Part shown: in pieces, positions 33,174 through 42,506 of the stretch
Layout of the letters: each line of letters begins with the position of its first letter
Numbering within the stretch: the first letter of the stretch is position 1
From: Nocardia aurantiaca
GTDB lineage: Bacteria; Actinomycetota; Actinomycetes; Mycobacteriales; Mycobacteriaceae
DNA length: 64,000 nt
Direction: 5' to 3'
Assembly (NCBI RefSeq): GCF_009708175.1
Contig: NZ_WMBB01000001.1
Coordinates: 682,001 to 746,000 of the forward strand
Made by a program: the position numbers and the translations under genes
The notes under the pieces: generated by a model
Seen by the model: only the letters and a program-made list of their open reading frames with translations
What the model was told of the DNA's origin: nothing
Databases searched by the model: none

Positions 33174-33485
33174 ATGTGGAGCTGGAGCAGACACCACGCG
33201 GATCGGGCAGCGGCGGCATCGTTCACCGCCTGGCGGATCCGTGACCCGGAACCGACAGTGATCGATCCGGAATTCAGTGAAACCTCGCAGGACAACGGTG
33301 CGACGGGCGGTCCGCGCAATGGGGAGCGCCGCACCACGGGCAGCGACGAAGCGATGGGGGCCGCGGTCGCACCGGCAGACGCGGACGTGACGGGCGGTGA
33401 GCGCGAGGACGTCTCCGAGCGTGAGCTCGCGGCGCTGTTCGCCGCTCTCGCCGATATGGCGGGGGCGGTGTCCGTAGCGCGCTAG
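33174..33485 (+). CDS. Small hypothetical protein, 103 aa
   Basis: Not recognised. Start ATG 33174 has GGAGGA 7 nt upstream. The N-terminus (MWSWSRHHADRAAAASFTAW) is basic and aromatic, the middle is disordered and acidic/Gly-rich, and the C-terminus (SERELAALFAALADMAGAV) is a likely helix. It lies between the DUF1707 pair and birA and is followed by a strong terminator. Confidence 0.55.
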   Translation: MWSWSRHHADRAAAASFTAWRIRDPEPTVIDPEFSETSQDNGATGGPRNGERRTTGSDEAMGAAVAPADADVTGGEREDVSERELAALFAALADMAGAVSVAR

Positions 33486-33500
33486 CGTGGCTGGGCCGGG

Positions 33501-33532
33501 AAGGGGCGGGTCCGATCCGGGCCCGCCCCTTT
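33501..33532 (+). terminator. Rho-independent-type terminator
   Basis: Stem AAGGGGCGGG / CCCGCCCCTT ending in TTT, 15 nt after the stop of the small hypothetical gene. Confidence 0.7.
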
Positions 33533-33608
33533 CGCGTGCGCGGGCCCCGGCCGGTTATGGCCCGGGAGAATGAGCATGCTCATGCGCGGAGGTGGGCGGG
33601 CGGGGGAG

Positions 33609-33614
33609 TAGCGT
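33609..33614 (+). promoter_or_regulatory. -10 box of birA, leaderless
   Basis: TAGCGT ends 7 nt before ATG 33622. It supports that start over GTG 33613. Confidence 0.45.
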
Positions 33615-33621
33615 GCGGGAC

Positions 33622-34422
33622 ATGGAGAGGTCGCCGTTGGATGCTGACGCGCTGGGCCGGAGCATTGCCGAGTCGCCGGAGCTGGGTTTCTTCTCGGCCA
33701 TCGAGGTGGTCGAGTCGACCGGCTCGACCAATGCGGATCTGGTTGCGCGGGCCGCGGATTCGAGTGTCGATCGGCTGGTGCTGATCGCGGAATCGCAGGA
33801 ACACGGCCGCGGCCGCCACGACCGGCAGTGGGTCAGCCCCGCGCGGGCACAGATCGCCATGTCGGTGCTGGTGCGGGTGCGCGGGATCGATCCCGCCGTG
33901 CTGGGCTGGCTGCCGCTGCTCACCGGGGTGGCCGTGGTGGACGCGCTGCGTTCGGTCGGTGGGGTGCAGGCGGTGCTCAAGTGGCCCAATGACGTCCTGG
34001 TGGACGGCCGCAAGCTGGCCGGGATCCTGGCCGAGGTCGCCGCCGTGGGGGCGGACCCGGCCGTGGTCGTCGGCGTCGGGCTGAACGTGTCTCTCACCGA
34101 GGCCGAACTGCCTGTCCCGCACGCCACCTCACTGGTGCTGGCGGGCGCTCCCGAGATCGACCGCACCGTGCTGGCGCAGGCGATGCTGCGCGAGTTCGCC
34201 CGACGCTTCACCGCCTGGGAGACCTCGGGCTGGGACATCGCCGATCTGTCCGCGGACTATCGCGAACGGTGCGCCACCCTCGGCGCGCAGGTCCGCACGG
34301 AACTGCCCGGCGGGGAGGTCATCACCGGAATCGCCACGGGTGTAGACGAATACGGGCGTCTGCTGGTCGGCGATCGCGCCGTGTCGGCGGGCGATGTCAC
34401 CCACCTTCGCGCCGAATACTGA
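33622..34422 (+). CDS. birA: Biotin-[acetyl-CoA-carboxylase] ligase
   Basis: The 266-residue ligase activates biotin to biotinyl-AMP and attaches it to carrier Lys residues such as that of AccA3 encoded just upstream. Seen: STGSTNADL substrate region, GRGRHDRQW for biotinyl-AMP binding, KWPNDVLVDGRKLAGIL, and a C-terminal SH3-like domain (VDEYGRLLVGD). It lacks the N-terminal DNA-binding domain of E. coli BirA, so it is a group I, non-regulatory ligase. GTG 33613 is an alternative start. Confidence 0.92.
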   Translation: MERSPLDADALGRSIAESPELGFFSAIEVVESTGSTNADLVARAADSSVDRLVLIAESQEHGRGRHDRQWVSPARAQIAMSVLVRVRGIDPAVLGWLPLLTGVAVVDALRSVGGVQAVLKWPNDVLVDGRKLAGILAEVAAVGADPAVVVGVGLNVSLTEAELPVPHATSLVLAGAPEIDRTVLAQAMLREFARRFTAWETSGWDIADLSADYRERCATLGAQVRTELPGGEVITGIATGVDEYGRLLVGDRAVSAGDVTHLRAEY

Positions 34423-34470
34423 CCGGAAACGCGGTTCCCGCAGTCCGATTCGCGCAGGATCTCGCGAGAA

Positions 34471-35880
34471 TCACTGAAAACTGTTGTGGCCGTGCGGGCG
34501 GCGGTCGCCCGGGCCGCCGCGGTGATTGTCGCCACCGGGCCGGTTGTCGCCGCCCGGACCGGGACCGCCGGGTCCCGGTGGCCGGGGATCAGCGGTCCTC
34601 GGCGGTGCGGCGGGGATCAGGGTGCCGTCCGACGGCGGTGCGGTCGGTTCGGCCGCGGGGGCCTCGATCGAGGAGTCGATGGCCGATGGAACCGTCACTC
34701 GGACAGGCGCTTTCGTGGTCGCGACCGCGGACATCCGGGTTCGCTGGTCGGGTTGCGGTTCCGCGGCGCGGCCGGTGACCCAGGCGGCTCCGATGGCGAT
34801 CGCGATGGCGGCGGTCATGAGGCCCGCCGCCGTGAACGCCCACCGACGCGTCGAGCCGGTGTGGACCGCGCCCAAGTTCGAATTCATCGACAGCGCAACG
34901 GTTCGCGCGTCCATGCCGGACTCGGTTGAGCGGGCCTGGACGGCGGCCATAGGATCGACCGCCGGTACGGGAGCCGCGAGGGCCACGGTCGTCTGGTCGC
35001 CGAGGCCGCGGACAGCGGGCGGGGCGGTGGGCGCGGGGACGGTCAGGGCGGCGCGGGCGGCGTCGGCGAATTCGCCTGCGGTGGAATAGCGTTCGGCCGG
35101 TTGTTTGGCCAGACCACGCGCGATGACCTGGTCGAGGGCCGTGGGCACGGCCGGCGCGAGAGCCGAGGCCGGTTCCGGGGTGCGTTCCAGGTGGGCGCGC
35201 ATGAGCTGGGCCGGATTCCGGACTCGGAAGGGGCGCTGGCCGGTCAGGCACTCGTAGAGGACGCAGGCCAGCGAGTAGATGTCGGAGCGGGGCGAGGCGG
35301 CGCCCTCGAACCGTTCGGGGGCCATGTAGGCGGGCGTGCCGACCAGCATCCCGGTCTGCGTGATGGCGGTCTGGCCATCCTGCAGGGCGGTGCCGAAGTC
35401 GATGAGGTAGGCGACGTCGTCGGGGGCCACGATGATGTTCTGCGGTTTGACGTCGCGGTGCACCAGCCCGGCGGCATGGGCCTCGTCGAGGGCCGAGGCG
35501 ATCTGGGCGATGAGGTCGACGGCCGCGTCCGGGCACATCGGGCCTTCCCATTCCAGCAGGGCCTCGATATCGAGGCCGTCGACGAATTCCGACTCGATGT
35601 ACAGCCGGCCCTCGAGCTCACCGTAGGTGTGCACCGCCACCACGTGCGGCCCGTGCAGCAGTGATGCGGCCCGGGCCTCCCGCTCGAAGCGCTGCCGGTA
35701 TTCGGGATCGGCGGTCAGTGTGTGCGCCAGCATCTTCAGCGCGACGGTGCGGTCGGCCGCGGTGTCGTGCGCACGCCATACTTCCGCCGACCCACCGCTG
35801 CCGAGCAGTTCGTCGAGGCGGTATCGGCCCAGGTAGCCATCCCCCAACGGATTTCCTCTCGTCACACTGGGGGACACCAT
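34471..35880 (-). CDS. Membrane-anchored Ser/Thr protein kinase (Pkn type)
   Basis: A 469-residue Hanks-type kinase. The N-terminal catalytic domain (about 19-280) has the Gly loop LGSGGSAEVW, the ATP Lys in VALKML, HRDVKPQN catalytic loop, DFGTA metal motif and GTPAYMAPER activation-segment end. One transmembrane helix is at about 345-365. The extracytoplasmic tail is Pro/Ala-rich and ends in a Gly/Pro/His/Arg-rich stretch. It begins 44 nt behind the desaturase gene on the same strand. A TTG at 35847 with AGAGGA 6 nt upstream is an alternative start. Confidence 0.9.
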   Translation of the reverse strand: MVSPSVTRGNPLGDGYLGRYRLDELLGSGGSAEVWRAHDTAADRTVALKMLAHTLTADPEYRQRFEREARAASLLHGPHVVAVHTYGELEGRLYIESEFVDGLDIEALLEWEGPMCPDAAVDLIAQIASALDEAHAAGLVHRDVKPQNIIVAPDDVAYLIDFGTALQDGQTAITQTGMLVGTPAYMAPERFEGAASPRSDIYSLACVLYECLTGQRPFRVRNPAQLMRAHLERTPEPASALAPAVPTALDQVIARGLAKQPAERYSTAGEFADAARAALTVPAPTAPPAVRGLGDQTTVALAAPVPAVDPMAAVQARSTESGMDARTVALSMNSNLGAVHTGSTRRWAFTAAGLMTAAIAIAIGAAWVTGRAAEPQPDQRTRMSAVATTKAPVRVTVPSAIDSSIEAPAAEPTAPPSDGTLIPAAPPRTADPRPPGPGGPGPGGDNRPGGDNHRGGPGDRRPHGHNSFQ

Positions 35881-35924
35881 AGCGAACCGAATTCATCTCA
35901 ATCGCACACAACGCATCTCCAGCG

Positions 35925-36878
35925 TCAGACCGTCTGCAATTCGCTGCGGGCGGCTTCCCGGGCGAGCATGCGGTCGCGCTGCTCCTCGAACTTGACGACG
36001 TCCTTGGCCAGTTTGTCCATATAGCTGGCCAGTTCTTCGCGCGCTTTCTCGCCACGCGGTCCGAAGTCGTTGCGCTCGAAGATATTCCAATTCTTCAGCA
36101 CCGGTGCGACGACATCTTCCAGGTGCTGGCGCAGGTCGTAGATGCCGTGTTTGGCCATGATGACCCCGTTACGCCGGAAGTTCGGCATGCCGTGCCCGGG
36201 CATCACGAAATGGGTGAGCACCTTGGTGATGGCCTCCACCGCCTGATCGGGCACCAGGTCCAGGCCCGCGCCGCACATGGTGCGGTAGAAGATCATGTGC
36301 AGGTTCTCGTCGGCGGCGATGCGCTGCAGCATGGGGTCGGCGATGGGGTCGTTGCAGACCCGGGCGGTATTGCGGTGGCTGACCCGGGTGGCCAGTTCCT
36401 GGAAGGTCACGTAGGCGACATTCTCCAGAAAACCGCCCCAATCCGGGGGTGACTGCGCGCCATTGGTCATGTGAATCATGCGTGCCCGTTCCAGCGCCAC
36501 CGGATCCACGCCGCGGGTGACCACCAGGTAGTCCCGCATGACGATGCCGTGCCGGTTCTCCTCGGCGGTCCAGCGGCCCACCCAGGTGCCCCAGGCCCCC
36601 TCCTGGGAGAAGTTCTCGGCGATCTCACGGTGGTACGAGGGCAGATTGTCCTCGGTGAGCAGATTGGTGACCATCGCGATCTTGGCGACCTCGCTGAGCC
36701 GCGACTGCGAGGGTTCCCAGTCCTCACCGCCCATGGCCGCGAAATTGCGGCCCTCGTCCCACGGGACGTAATCGTGCGGGTACCACTCCTTGGCCATCGA
36801 CAGATGCCGATTCAGATTCGCCTCGGCCACCGGTTCGAGCTCGCGAAGTATCTGGTACTGCGTCAACTCTCGGGTCAC
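35925..36878 (-). CDS. Acyl-ACP desaturase (diiron)
   Basis: A 317-residue soluble stearoyl-ACP-desaturase-type enzyme (DesA family) that introduces a double bond into ACP-bound fatty acids, possibly in the mycolic acid route. The two diiron ligand motifs are seen: EENRHG and DENLHM, with further Glu ligands in LTEDNLPSYHREI. The start, GTG 36878, is chosen because AGGAGG lies 7 nt upstream; the longer frame from 36884 abuts the ribosome site. It is followed by the kinase gene and likely co-transcribed. Confidence 0.9.
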   Translation of the reverse strand: MTRELTQYQILRELEPVAEANLNRHLSMAKEWYPHDYVPWDEGRNFAAMGGEDWEPSQSRLSEVAKIAMVTNLLTEDNLPSYHREIAENFSQEGAWGTWVGRWTAEENRHGIVMRDYLVVTRGVDPVALERARMIHMTNGAQSPPDWGGFLENVAYVTFQELATRVSHRNTARVCNDPIADPMLQRIAADENLHMIFYRTMCGAGLDLVPDQAVEAITKVLTHFVMPGHGMPNFRRNGVIMAKHGIYDLRQHLEDVVAPVLKNWNIFERNDFGPRGEKAREELASYMDKLAKDVVKFEEQRDRMLAREAARSELQTV

Positions 36879-37063
36879 ACACACCTCCTATGTCATGCAC
36901 ACCGGGTAGGGCCTGAAAGGTCGTGCTCGGGTCAAACGTGAAGGTCTTGCGCGGTACAACTCGGAAGGGGAAAGGCGACTCGTGAGTGCCGATCGTACCG
37001 GTAACCGCACGATTGTGCCCCGGCCCGCAGATCCGCGTGAGACATTCCGACATCTACGCGCGA

Positions 37064-37069
37064 TAGGGT
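37064..37069 (+). promoter_or_regulatory. -10 box of the PH-domain gene, leaderless
   Basis: TAGGGT ends 6 nt before ATG 37076. Confidence 0.5.
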
Positions 37070-37075
37070 TTCGCC

Positions 37076-37615
37076 ATGGGTTATCCGGAGGAGGCATTGG
37101 CGCCCGAAGAGGTGCTGCTGCTACACCGCCATCCGCATTGGAAGATGTTGTTCTGGCCCGCGGTGACTTTCATCCTGATCACCGCATTGGCCGGATTCGC
37201 CGCGGGGGTGACGGCGCGCGAGACCGACGGCACCCTCCAGACCGGTTTGCTGCTCGGCATTCTGGCGCTGTGGCTGGGGATCGTGCTGTGGCGCAGCGCC
37301 GCTCCGCTGATCCGCTGGAAGTCGACGCATTTCATCGTGACCGATCGGCGGGTGCTGATCCGGCAGGGTGTGCTCACCCACACCGGCATCGACATTCCGA
37401 TGAACCGGATCTCGAATGTGCAGTTCCGCCATGGCCTGTTCGATCGCATGCTGGGCACCGGCACGTTGATCATCGGCTCGTCGTCGGAGGATCCGCTGGA
37501 ATACGACGACATTCCGCATGTGCAGAAGGTGCACGCGCTGCTCTATCACCAGGTCTTCGATGTGGTGCAGAACAATCCGAATGGTGGCGGCCTCTACGGA
37601 TCTGCCGGGGCATAG
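37076..37615 (+). CDS. PH-domain (bPH2/DUF304) membrane protein
   Basis: A 179-residue protein with two transmembrane helices (about 26-46 and 56-73), followed by a bacterial pleckstrin-homology-like domain (about 75-160: RWKSTHFIVTDRRVLIRQG, then IPMNRISNVQF). It matches M. tuberculosis Rv3278c, which also lies between birA and the gtrA-like gene. Function unknown. A two-component system starts 15 bp downstream, possibly with its own leaderless promoter inside the gap. Confidence 0.85.
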   Translation: MGYPEEALAPEEVLLLHRHPHWKMLFWPAVTFILITALAGFAAGVTARETDGTLQTGLLLGILALWLGIVLWRSAAPLIRWKSTHFIVTDRRVLIRQGVLTHTGIDIPMNRISNVQFRHGLFDRMLGTGTLIIGSSSEDPLEYDDIPHVQKVHALLYHQVFDVVQNNPNGGGLYGSAGA

Positions 37616-37618
37616 CCG

Positions 37619-37624
37619 TAGTCT
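37619..37624 (+). promoter_or_regulatory. -10 box of the response regulator gene, leaderless
   Basis: TAGTCT ends 6 nt before GTG 37631 and begins 3 nt after the previous stop codon. Confidence 0.45.
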
Positions 37625-37630
37625 TGTGCC

Positions 37631-38308
37631 GTGACCGCAGTATTGCTGGCCGAAGACGACGAGGCCATCGCCGCGCCGCTGTCGCGGGCGCTGGGGCGTG
37701 AGGGCTATTCGGTGACCGTGGAGAGCTATGGTCCCGCCGTGCTCGAGCGGGCCCTCGAAGGCGGTCATGACCTGCTCATCCTGGATCTCGGCCTACCCGG
37801 TATGGACGGTCTGGAGGTGTGCCGCCAGGTGCGGGCGCGCGGCGCCGATCTGGCGGTGCTCATGCTCACCGCGCGCACCGACGAGGTGGACTTCGTGGTG
37901 GGCCTGGACGCGGGCGCGGACGACTATGTGGGCAAGCCCTTCCGGTTGGCGGAACTGCTGGCCCGGGTGCGGGCGCTGTTGCGCCGCAGCGGAATCGGCG
38001 ATGAGGCCGTCGAGGTCGGCGGCATTCGGCTGGAGCCGGCCGCGCGCCGCGTGCTGGTGAACGGCGTCGAGGTGAACCTGGCCAACAAGGAGTACGAGCT
38101 GTTGAAGGTGCTCATCGATCGGGCCGGGCAGGTGGTCTCGCGTGAGACCATTCTGCGCGAGGTGTGGGGTGATGCCGATCTGCGCGGCTCCAAGACCCTG
38201 GACATGCACATGTCGTGGCTGCGCCGCAAGATCGGTGACGAGGGGCCGGTGGCCGAGCGGCGTATCGTGACCGTGCGCGGCGTAGGCTTCCGGTTGAATA
38301 CCGACTAG
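37631..38308 (+). CDS. OmpR-family response regulator
   Basis: A 225-residue two-component regulator. Receiver domain: acidic pocket AEDDEA, phospho-acceptor Asp in LLILDLGLPGMDG, TAR Thr/Ser region and the switch Lys in GKPFRL. The C-terminal winged helix has ANKEYELLKVLI and a typical end RRIVTVRGVGFRLN. It pairs with the histidine kinase 82 bp downstream. The signal and targets are unknown. Confidence 0.9.
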   Translation: MTAVLLAEDDEAIAAPLSRALGREGYSVTVESYGPAVLERALEGGHDLLILDLGLPGMDGLEVCRQVRARGADLAVLMLTARTDEVDFVVGLDAGADDYVGKPFRLAELLARVRALLRRSGIGDEAVEVGGIRLEPAARRVLVNGVEVNLANKEYELLKVLIDRAGQVVSRETILREVWGDADLRGSKTLDMHMSWLRRKIGDEGPVAERRIVTVRGVGFRLNTD

Positions 38309-38390
38309 CCGTTCTTTTTGATTCCGTTCTGCTGTGCCGTTCCGCGCGTGTAAAACTCCCGAAAGCCCGGCGAAGCGAGGCATTTCGACG

Positions 38391-39701
38391 ATGAGACGCA
38401 GGATCCTGCTGTCCATGGTGGCCGCCTTGACCCTCACCAGCCTGGTTCTCGGTGTGCCACTGGCATTCACGGCCTGGAAGTGGGTCGAGGACATCAACCG
38501 CAACGAACTGCGCAACCGGCTCAACGGCATCTCCGAGGAGGTGACGCGGCAGGAGCGCGACGGCATGGTGTACGGCGAGCTCGACACCAAGGCGGTGCGC
38601 CTGCTCATCCCGGCCAACGGCAAGTTGACCATCATCTATCCGACGCCCGCGGAGAACAACAAGAAGATCGACATCGGTGCGGCCGCGGTGCGGGATCCCT
38701 TGTCCGAATCCTGGTCGATGGGCACGGACGGTTCGCTGCGCCTGGAAGTGCCCTCGGCCCCAATGCATTCCATGCAACGGCAGGCCCTGGGCGCGGTGCT
38801 GGCGCTGGTGCTCATCTCGCTGGGCGCGGGCATCGCGGTGGCGGTGGTGACGGCACGCCGGGTGGCCGACCCCCTGCGGGATGTGGCGGCCCGCGCGGCG
38901 CGGCTGGCCATGGGCGACTTCCGCGCCGACCCGCGGCGGCACGGCATCACCGAACTGGACCGCGTGTCGGACGTCTTGGATTCGGCCACGGTGGAAATCG
39001 CGGGTCGACTCCAGCGCGAGCACGCACTGGTCGCCGACGTCTCGCATCAGCTGCGCAGCCGCCTCACGGCCGTGCGCCTGCGCTTGGACGAACTGTCCGC
39101 GCACGCCGACCCGGCGGTGGTGCACGAGGCGGAAGAGGCCATGGCACAGGTGGATCGGCTCACCGACGCCATCGACGAACTGGTGCGCGCCTCCCGCGAC
39201 GAGGGCGCGGCCGAACGCGACCCTCTGCCCGTGGTGGCCGAATTGCGCGGTGTCGTGGCGGAATGGCGGCATCCCTTCGCCGAGGCCGGGCGCAAGCTGG
39301 TGTTGCTCGGCGACCCGACCCTGAAAGCACCCGTCACGGGTTCGCGCCTGCGCGAGGCGGTCGCGGTGCTGGTGGACAATGCCCTCATGCACGGCGGCGG
39401 CACCTGCACGGTGTCGGTGCGCACGGTGGCGGGCCGCATGGACGACCGCGAGCCGCTGGTGGTGGTGGAGGTCGCCGACGAGGGTGACGGCGTGCGAGAT
39501 GAGTTGGCGCCGCACATCTTCGACCGCGGCTTCTCGGCGGCTGGATCCACCGGAGTCGGCCTCGCCCTGGCCCGCGCGCTCATCGAAGCGGACGGCGGTC
39601 GGCTGGAACTGCAGCGCCGCCGCCCCGCCCTCTTCGCCGTCTTCCTCGGATCTTCCGGCGTGGCCTCCCGCCCGATCGCCGTGGGGACGGAACCCCGATG
39701 A
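38391..39701 (+). CDS. Sensor histidine kinase
   Basis: A 436-residue membrane kinase. TM1 is at about 5-27, an extracytoplasmic sensor about 28-124, TM2 about 125-147, then a HAMP linker. The H-box is VSHQLRSRLTAVRLRL, with Gln after the His instead of the usual Glu. N-box DNALMHGGG, then DEGDGV, FDRGFS and GSTGVGLAL form the ATP lid. I start at ATG 38391 (MRRRILLS), with GCGAGG about 10 nt upstream, rather than 57 nt earlier. It presumably phosphorylates the regulator encoded just upstream. Confidence 0.88.
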   Translation: MRRRILLSMVAALTLTSLVLGVPLAFTAWKWVEDINRNELRNRLNGISEEVTRQERDGMVYGELDTKAVRLLIPANGKLTIIYPTPAENNKKIDIGAAAVRDPLSESWSMGTDGSLRLEVPSAPMHSMQRQALGAVLALVLISLGAGIAVAVVTARRVADPLRDVAARAARLAMGDFRADPRRHGITELDRVSDVLDSATVEIAGRLQREHALVADVSHQLRSRLTAVRLRLDELSAHADPAVVHEAEEAMAQVDRLTDAIDELVRASRDEGAAERDPLPVVAELRGVVAEWRHPFAEAGRKLVLLGDPTLKAPVTGSRLREAVAVLVDNALMHGGGTCTVSVRTVAGRMDDREPLVVVEVADEGDGVRDELAPHIFDRGFSAAGSTGVGLALARALIEADGGRLELQRRRPALFAVFLGSSGVASRPIAVGTEPR

Positions 39702-39865
39702 TCGTCCCTCCGTTTCCCGACTTCTCGTCGACCGACGCTAGGAAATCGCTTCCCACCTTCGGATTCGTCGACCGGGACCGGGGTCGTGACGCCGGACGGT
39801 CGTGCCCCGTCCGACACCATCGTGGCGAGCCCGGTTCGTTGAGAACCATCCTCAGCTCCCGCCCG

Positions 39866-39871
39866 TATCGT
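39866..39871 (+). promoter_or_regulatory. -10 box of the PrrA-like gene, leaderless
   Basis: TATCGT ends 8 nt before GTG 39880; no ribosome site is visible. Confidence 0.45.
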
Positions 39872-39879
39872 CTGATCTT

Positions 39880-40572
39880 GTGACAGGTCCCCGGATTCTC
39901 ATTGTGGACGACGATGTCAGGGTGCTGGCCTCGGTGACGCGGGGGCTCCGAATGTCCGGTTTCGAGGTCGAGACCGCGGCTGACGGGGCCGCCGCGCTCC
40001 GCCACATCGGGACCGATGCCCCGCAGGCCATGGTGCTGGATCTGAATATGCCGGATTTGGATGGGGTGCAGGTGGTCACGGCCCTGCGCGCACTGGGCAA
40101 CGACATCCCGATCTGCGTGCTGAGCGCGCGGAACGAGGTCACCGATCGCATCGACGCCCTGGAGGCCGGGGCGGACGACTACCTGACCAAGCCGTTCGAT
40201 CTGGGTGAGCTGGTGGCCCGCCTGCGCGCCATGCTGCGCCGCGCGCCCGCGCCCGCCCATGTCGCCGACGACCGCATCGTGGTCGGCCCGCTGACCGTGC
40301 TGCCCGGCGCCCGCCGCGCGGCGATCGGCGACACACCACTCGACCTCACCAAACGCGAATTCGACCTGCTCGCCGCGCTGGCCTCGGCGCCCGGACGGGT
40401 CTTCACCCGCGCCCAGCTCCTCGATCGGGTCTGGGGCTACGACTTCGACACTCAGACCAAGGTCGTCGACGTGTTCGTCTCCCACCTGCGCCGCAAGATC
40501 GAGGCCACCGGCTGTCCGCGTCTGGTCCACACCGTTCGCGGCGTCGGGTTCGTGCTGAGGGCCGAGCCGTGA
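39880..40572 (+). CDS. PrrA-like OmpR-family response regulator, no adjacent kinase
   Basis: A 230-residue response regulator. Receiver: [12 protein letters not shown], Asp in [16 protein letters not shown], Ser/Ala switch and KPFDLGEL. The DNA-binding domain ends [16 protein letters not shown]. It resembles mycobacterial PrrA throughout (e.g. [26 protein letters not shown]). No prrB-like kinase is adjacent: the previous kinase belongs to another regulator, and the next gene is a convergent gtrA homologue. Start GTG 39880 matches the PrrA N-terminus. Confidence 0.85.
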   Translation: MTGPRILIVDDDVRVLASVTRGLRMSGFEVETAADGAAALRHIGTDAPQAMVLDLNMPDLDGVQVVTALRALGNDIPICVLSARNEVTDRIDALEAGADDYLTKPFDLGELVARLRAMLRRAPAPAHVADDRIVVGPLTVLPGARRAAIGDTPLDLTKREFDLLAALASAPGRVFTRAQLLDRVWGYDFDTQTKVVDVFVSHLRRKIEATGCPRLVHTVRGVGFVLRAEP

Positions 40573-40593
40573 TCCGCGCGCCGCGAGGGCAAA

Positions 40594-40617
40594 GCCCCCC
40601 GGTTATCCCCAGGGGGC
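40594..40617. terminator. Hairpin between convergent PrrA-like and gtrA-like genes
   Basis: Arms GCCCCC and GGGGGC around a 12-nt loop in the 69-bp convergent gap. Confidence 0.35.
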
Positions 40618-40641
40618 ATGGGCGCACAGCCCACCACTCGG

Positions 40642-41184
40642 CTAGTTGTGACCCAGGTGCTCTTCGTTGACCAGGTCGACGAATTCTTCCTGGAGTTCCT
40701 GCATTTCGTCCGGAAACACCCACTTTTTCATGGCCCAGAAGCGGAATGCCATTTGCAGCAGGTTGCCGACGATGAATGCGCTGAAGAAGTCCGCGATGTT
40801 CTCGACGGTGAAACTCACATTGGGCTGCCGGAGATCGAACACGTAGCTCGACACCCACAGGGGCAGCGCGGCGAGCCCGACGCCGATACCGCTGACCAGG
40901 AAGAACAGCAGCGCTTCGTGGTGTTTCTCACGCCCGCCGCGCTTGTCGAAGGTCCATTCCCGGTTGAGGATGTAGGACACGATGACCGCGATGGTGCCCG
41001 ACATGATGCGGGCCACGGTCGGCTTGGTGTCCATGATCGTCCATTTCAGGACGTAGAAAATGCCCAGGTCGATGACGAACGTGGTCGCACCGACAATCGC
41101 GAACTTGAGTAGTTCGTAATGGCGGTCCGCGAGGGCCCGCAGCGGCGCGGGCAGGCGATTGACCACTTCGTCGACAAAAGACAC
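40642..41184 (-). CDS. GtrA-family membrane protein
   Basis: A 180-residue protein with four transmembrane helices, GtrA/DPMS family, thought to flip or assist transfer of polyprenyl-linked sugars for cell-envelope polysaccharide. Seen: KFAIVGATTFVIDLGIFYVL in helix 1, a charged loop with NREWTF typical of the family, and FRFWAMKKWVF at the end. It occupies the place of Rv3277 in M. tuberculosis, divergent from purK-purE. Confidence 0.88.
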   Translation of the reverse strand: MSFVDEVVNRLPAPLRALADRHYELLKFAIVGATTFVIDLGIFYVLKWTIMDTKPTVARIMSGTIAVIVSYILNREWTFDKRGGREKHHEALLFFLVSGIGVGLAALPLWVSSYVFDLRQPNVSFTVENIADFFSAFIVGNLLQMAFRFWAMKKWVFPDEMQELQEEFVDLVNEEHLGHN

Positions 41185-41289
41185 GGTGCGAGTCTACGTC
41201 TCTGGTCCGCGTGGTGTCCGGCCGCCATAAATTGGGGCAGACGCGTGTCGTGCGACCCGCGGGTCAGCCGCCGGTGGGTGTCATGACAA

Positions 41290-41295
41290 CATAGT
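41290..41295 (+). promoter_or_regulatory. -10 box of purK, leaderless
   Basis: CATAGT ends 5 nt before GTG 41301. Confidence 0.4.
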
Positions 41296-41300
41296 CCAGC

Positions 41301-42506
41301 GTGAGCGCCCGTTCCTTCGATTCCTCCGCGATGCCCACCGTCACCATGATCGGCGGCGGCCAGCTCGCGCGCATGACCCATCAGGCGGCCATCGCGCTGG
41401 GCCAGCGGCTGCGTGTGCTCGCCGAGCACCCCGACGACCCGGCCGCGCAGGTGACGCCCGAGGTCGTGCTCGGCAGTCACGACGATCTGGCCGCGCTGCG
41501 CAAGGCCGCGGTCGGCTCGTGCGCCCTGACCTTCGACCATGAGCACGTGCCCACCGCGCACCTGGAGACGCTCATCGCCGAGGGCGTGAACGTGCAGCCG
41601 CCGCCGCAGGCGCTGATCTTCGCCCAGGACAAGCTCCTGATGCGGCGCAAGCTCGCCGAACTGGGCGTGCCCATCCCGGCCTATACCGAGGTGACCTTGG
41701 TCGCCGACGCGGTGGACTTCGCCGACGAGCACGGCTGGCCGTTCGTGCTGAAGGCGGTGCGCGGCGGTTACGACGGCCGCGGCGTGTGGATGCCCGCGGA
41801 CGCCGACGAGGCCGCGCCGATCGTGGAAGCCCAGCTGGCGCACGGGGTCACGCTCATGGCCGAGGCCAAGGTGGACCTGAAGCGGGAGCTGTCGGCCATG
41901 GTGGCGCGGTCCCCGTTCGGGCAGGCCGCCGCCTGGCCGGTGGTCGAGACCGTGCAGCGCAACGGGCAGTGCGCGGTCGTCATCGCGCCCGCGCAGGATC
42001 TGGCCGATGCCAAGGCCACCGAGGCCGAAGCCCTGGCCCTGCGCCTGGCCGCCGAACTCGGCGTGACGGGTGCCATGGCCGTGGAGCTGTTCGAGACCCG
42101 CTCCGGCGACCTGATGGTCAACGAGCTGGCCATGCGCCCGCACAATTCCGGCCACTGGGGGATGGACGGCGCCTGTACCGGGCAGTTCGAGCAGCACCTG
42201 CGTGCCGTGCTGGACTACCCGCTGGGCAGCACCGAGCCGCTGGCCCCGGTCACCGTCATGGCCAATATCCTCGGCGCGCCGCAAACCCCAGAGATGTCCA
42301 TGGACGAACGCCTGCACCACCTTGCGGCCCGCATCCCCGAGGCGAAGGTTCATCTCTACGGCAAGGGCGAGCGCCCCGACCGCAAGATCGGTCATATCAA
42401 CATCCTCGGCGACGACCCCGCCGAGACCCGTGAGAAAGCCGAGCGCGCGGCGCACTGGATGTCGCACGCGATCTGGACCGATGGATGGGACCCCCACCAT
42501 GACTGA
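41301..42506 (+). CDS. purK: N5-carboxyaminoimidazole ribonucleotide synthase
   Basis: The 401-residue ATP-grasp enzyme converts AIR, bicarbonate and ATP to N5-CAIR in purine synthesis. Seen: IGGGQLARM near the N-terminus, [16 protein letters not shown] loop, and [12 protein letters not shown] near the active site. GTG 41301 fits the -10 box; ATG 41331 ([10 protein letters not shown]) is also possible. It overlaps purE by 8 nt, and PurE uses its product. Confidence 0.94.
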   Translation: MSARSFDSSAMPTVTMIGGGQLARMTHQAAIALGQRLRVLAEHPDDPAAQVTPEVVLGSHDDLAALRKAAVGSCALTFDHEHVPTAHLETLIAEGVNVQPPPQALIFAQDKLLMRRKLAELGVPIPAYTEVTLVADAVDFADEHGWPFVLKAVRGGYDGRGVWMPADADEAAPIVEAQLAHGVTLMAEAKVDLKRELSAMVARSPFGQAAAWPVVETVQRNGQCAVVIAPAQDLADAKATEAEALALRLAAELGVTGAMAVELFETRSGDLMVNELAMRPHNSGHWGMDGACTGQFEQHLRAVLDYPLGSTEPLAPVTVMANILGAPQTPEMSMDERLHHLAARIPEAKVHLYGKGERPDRKIGHINILGDDPAETREKAERAAHWMSHAIWTDGWDPHHD

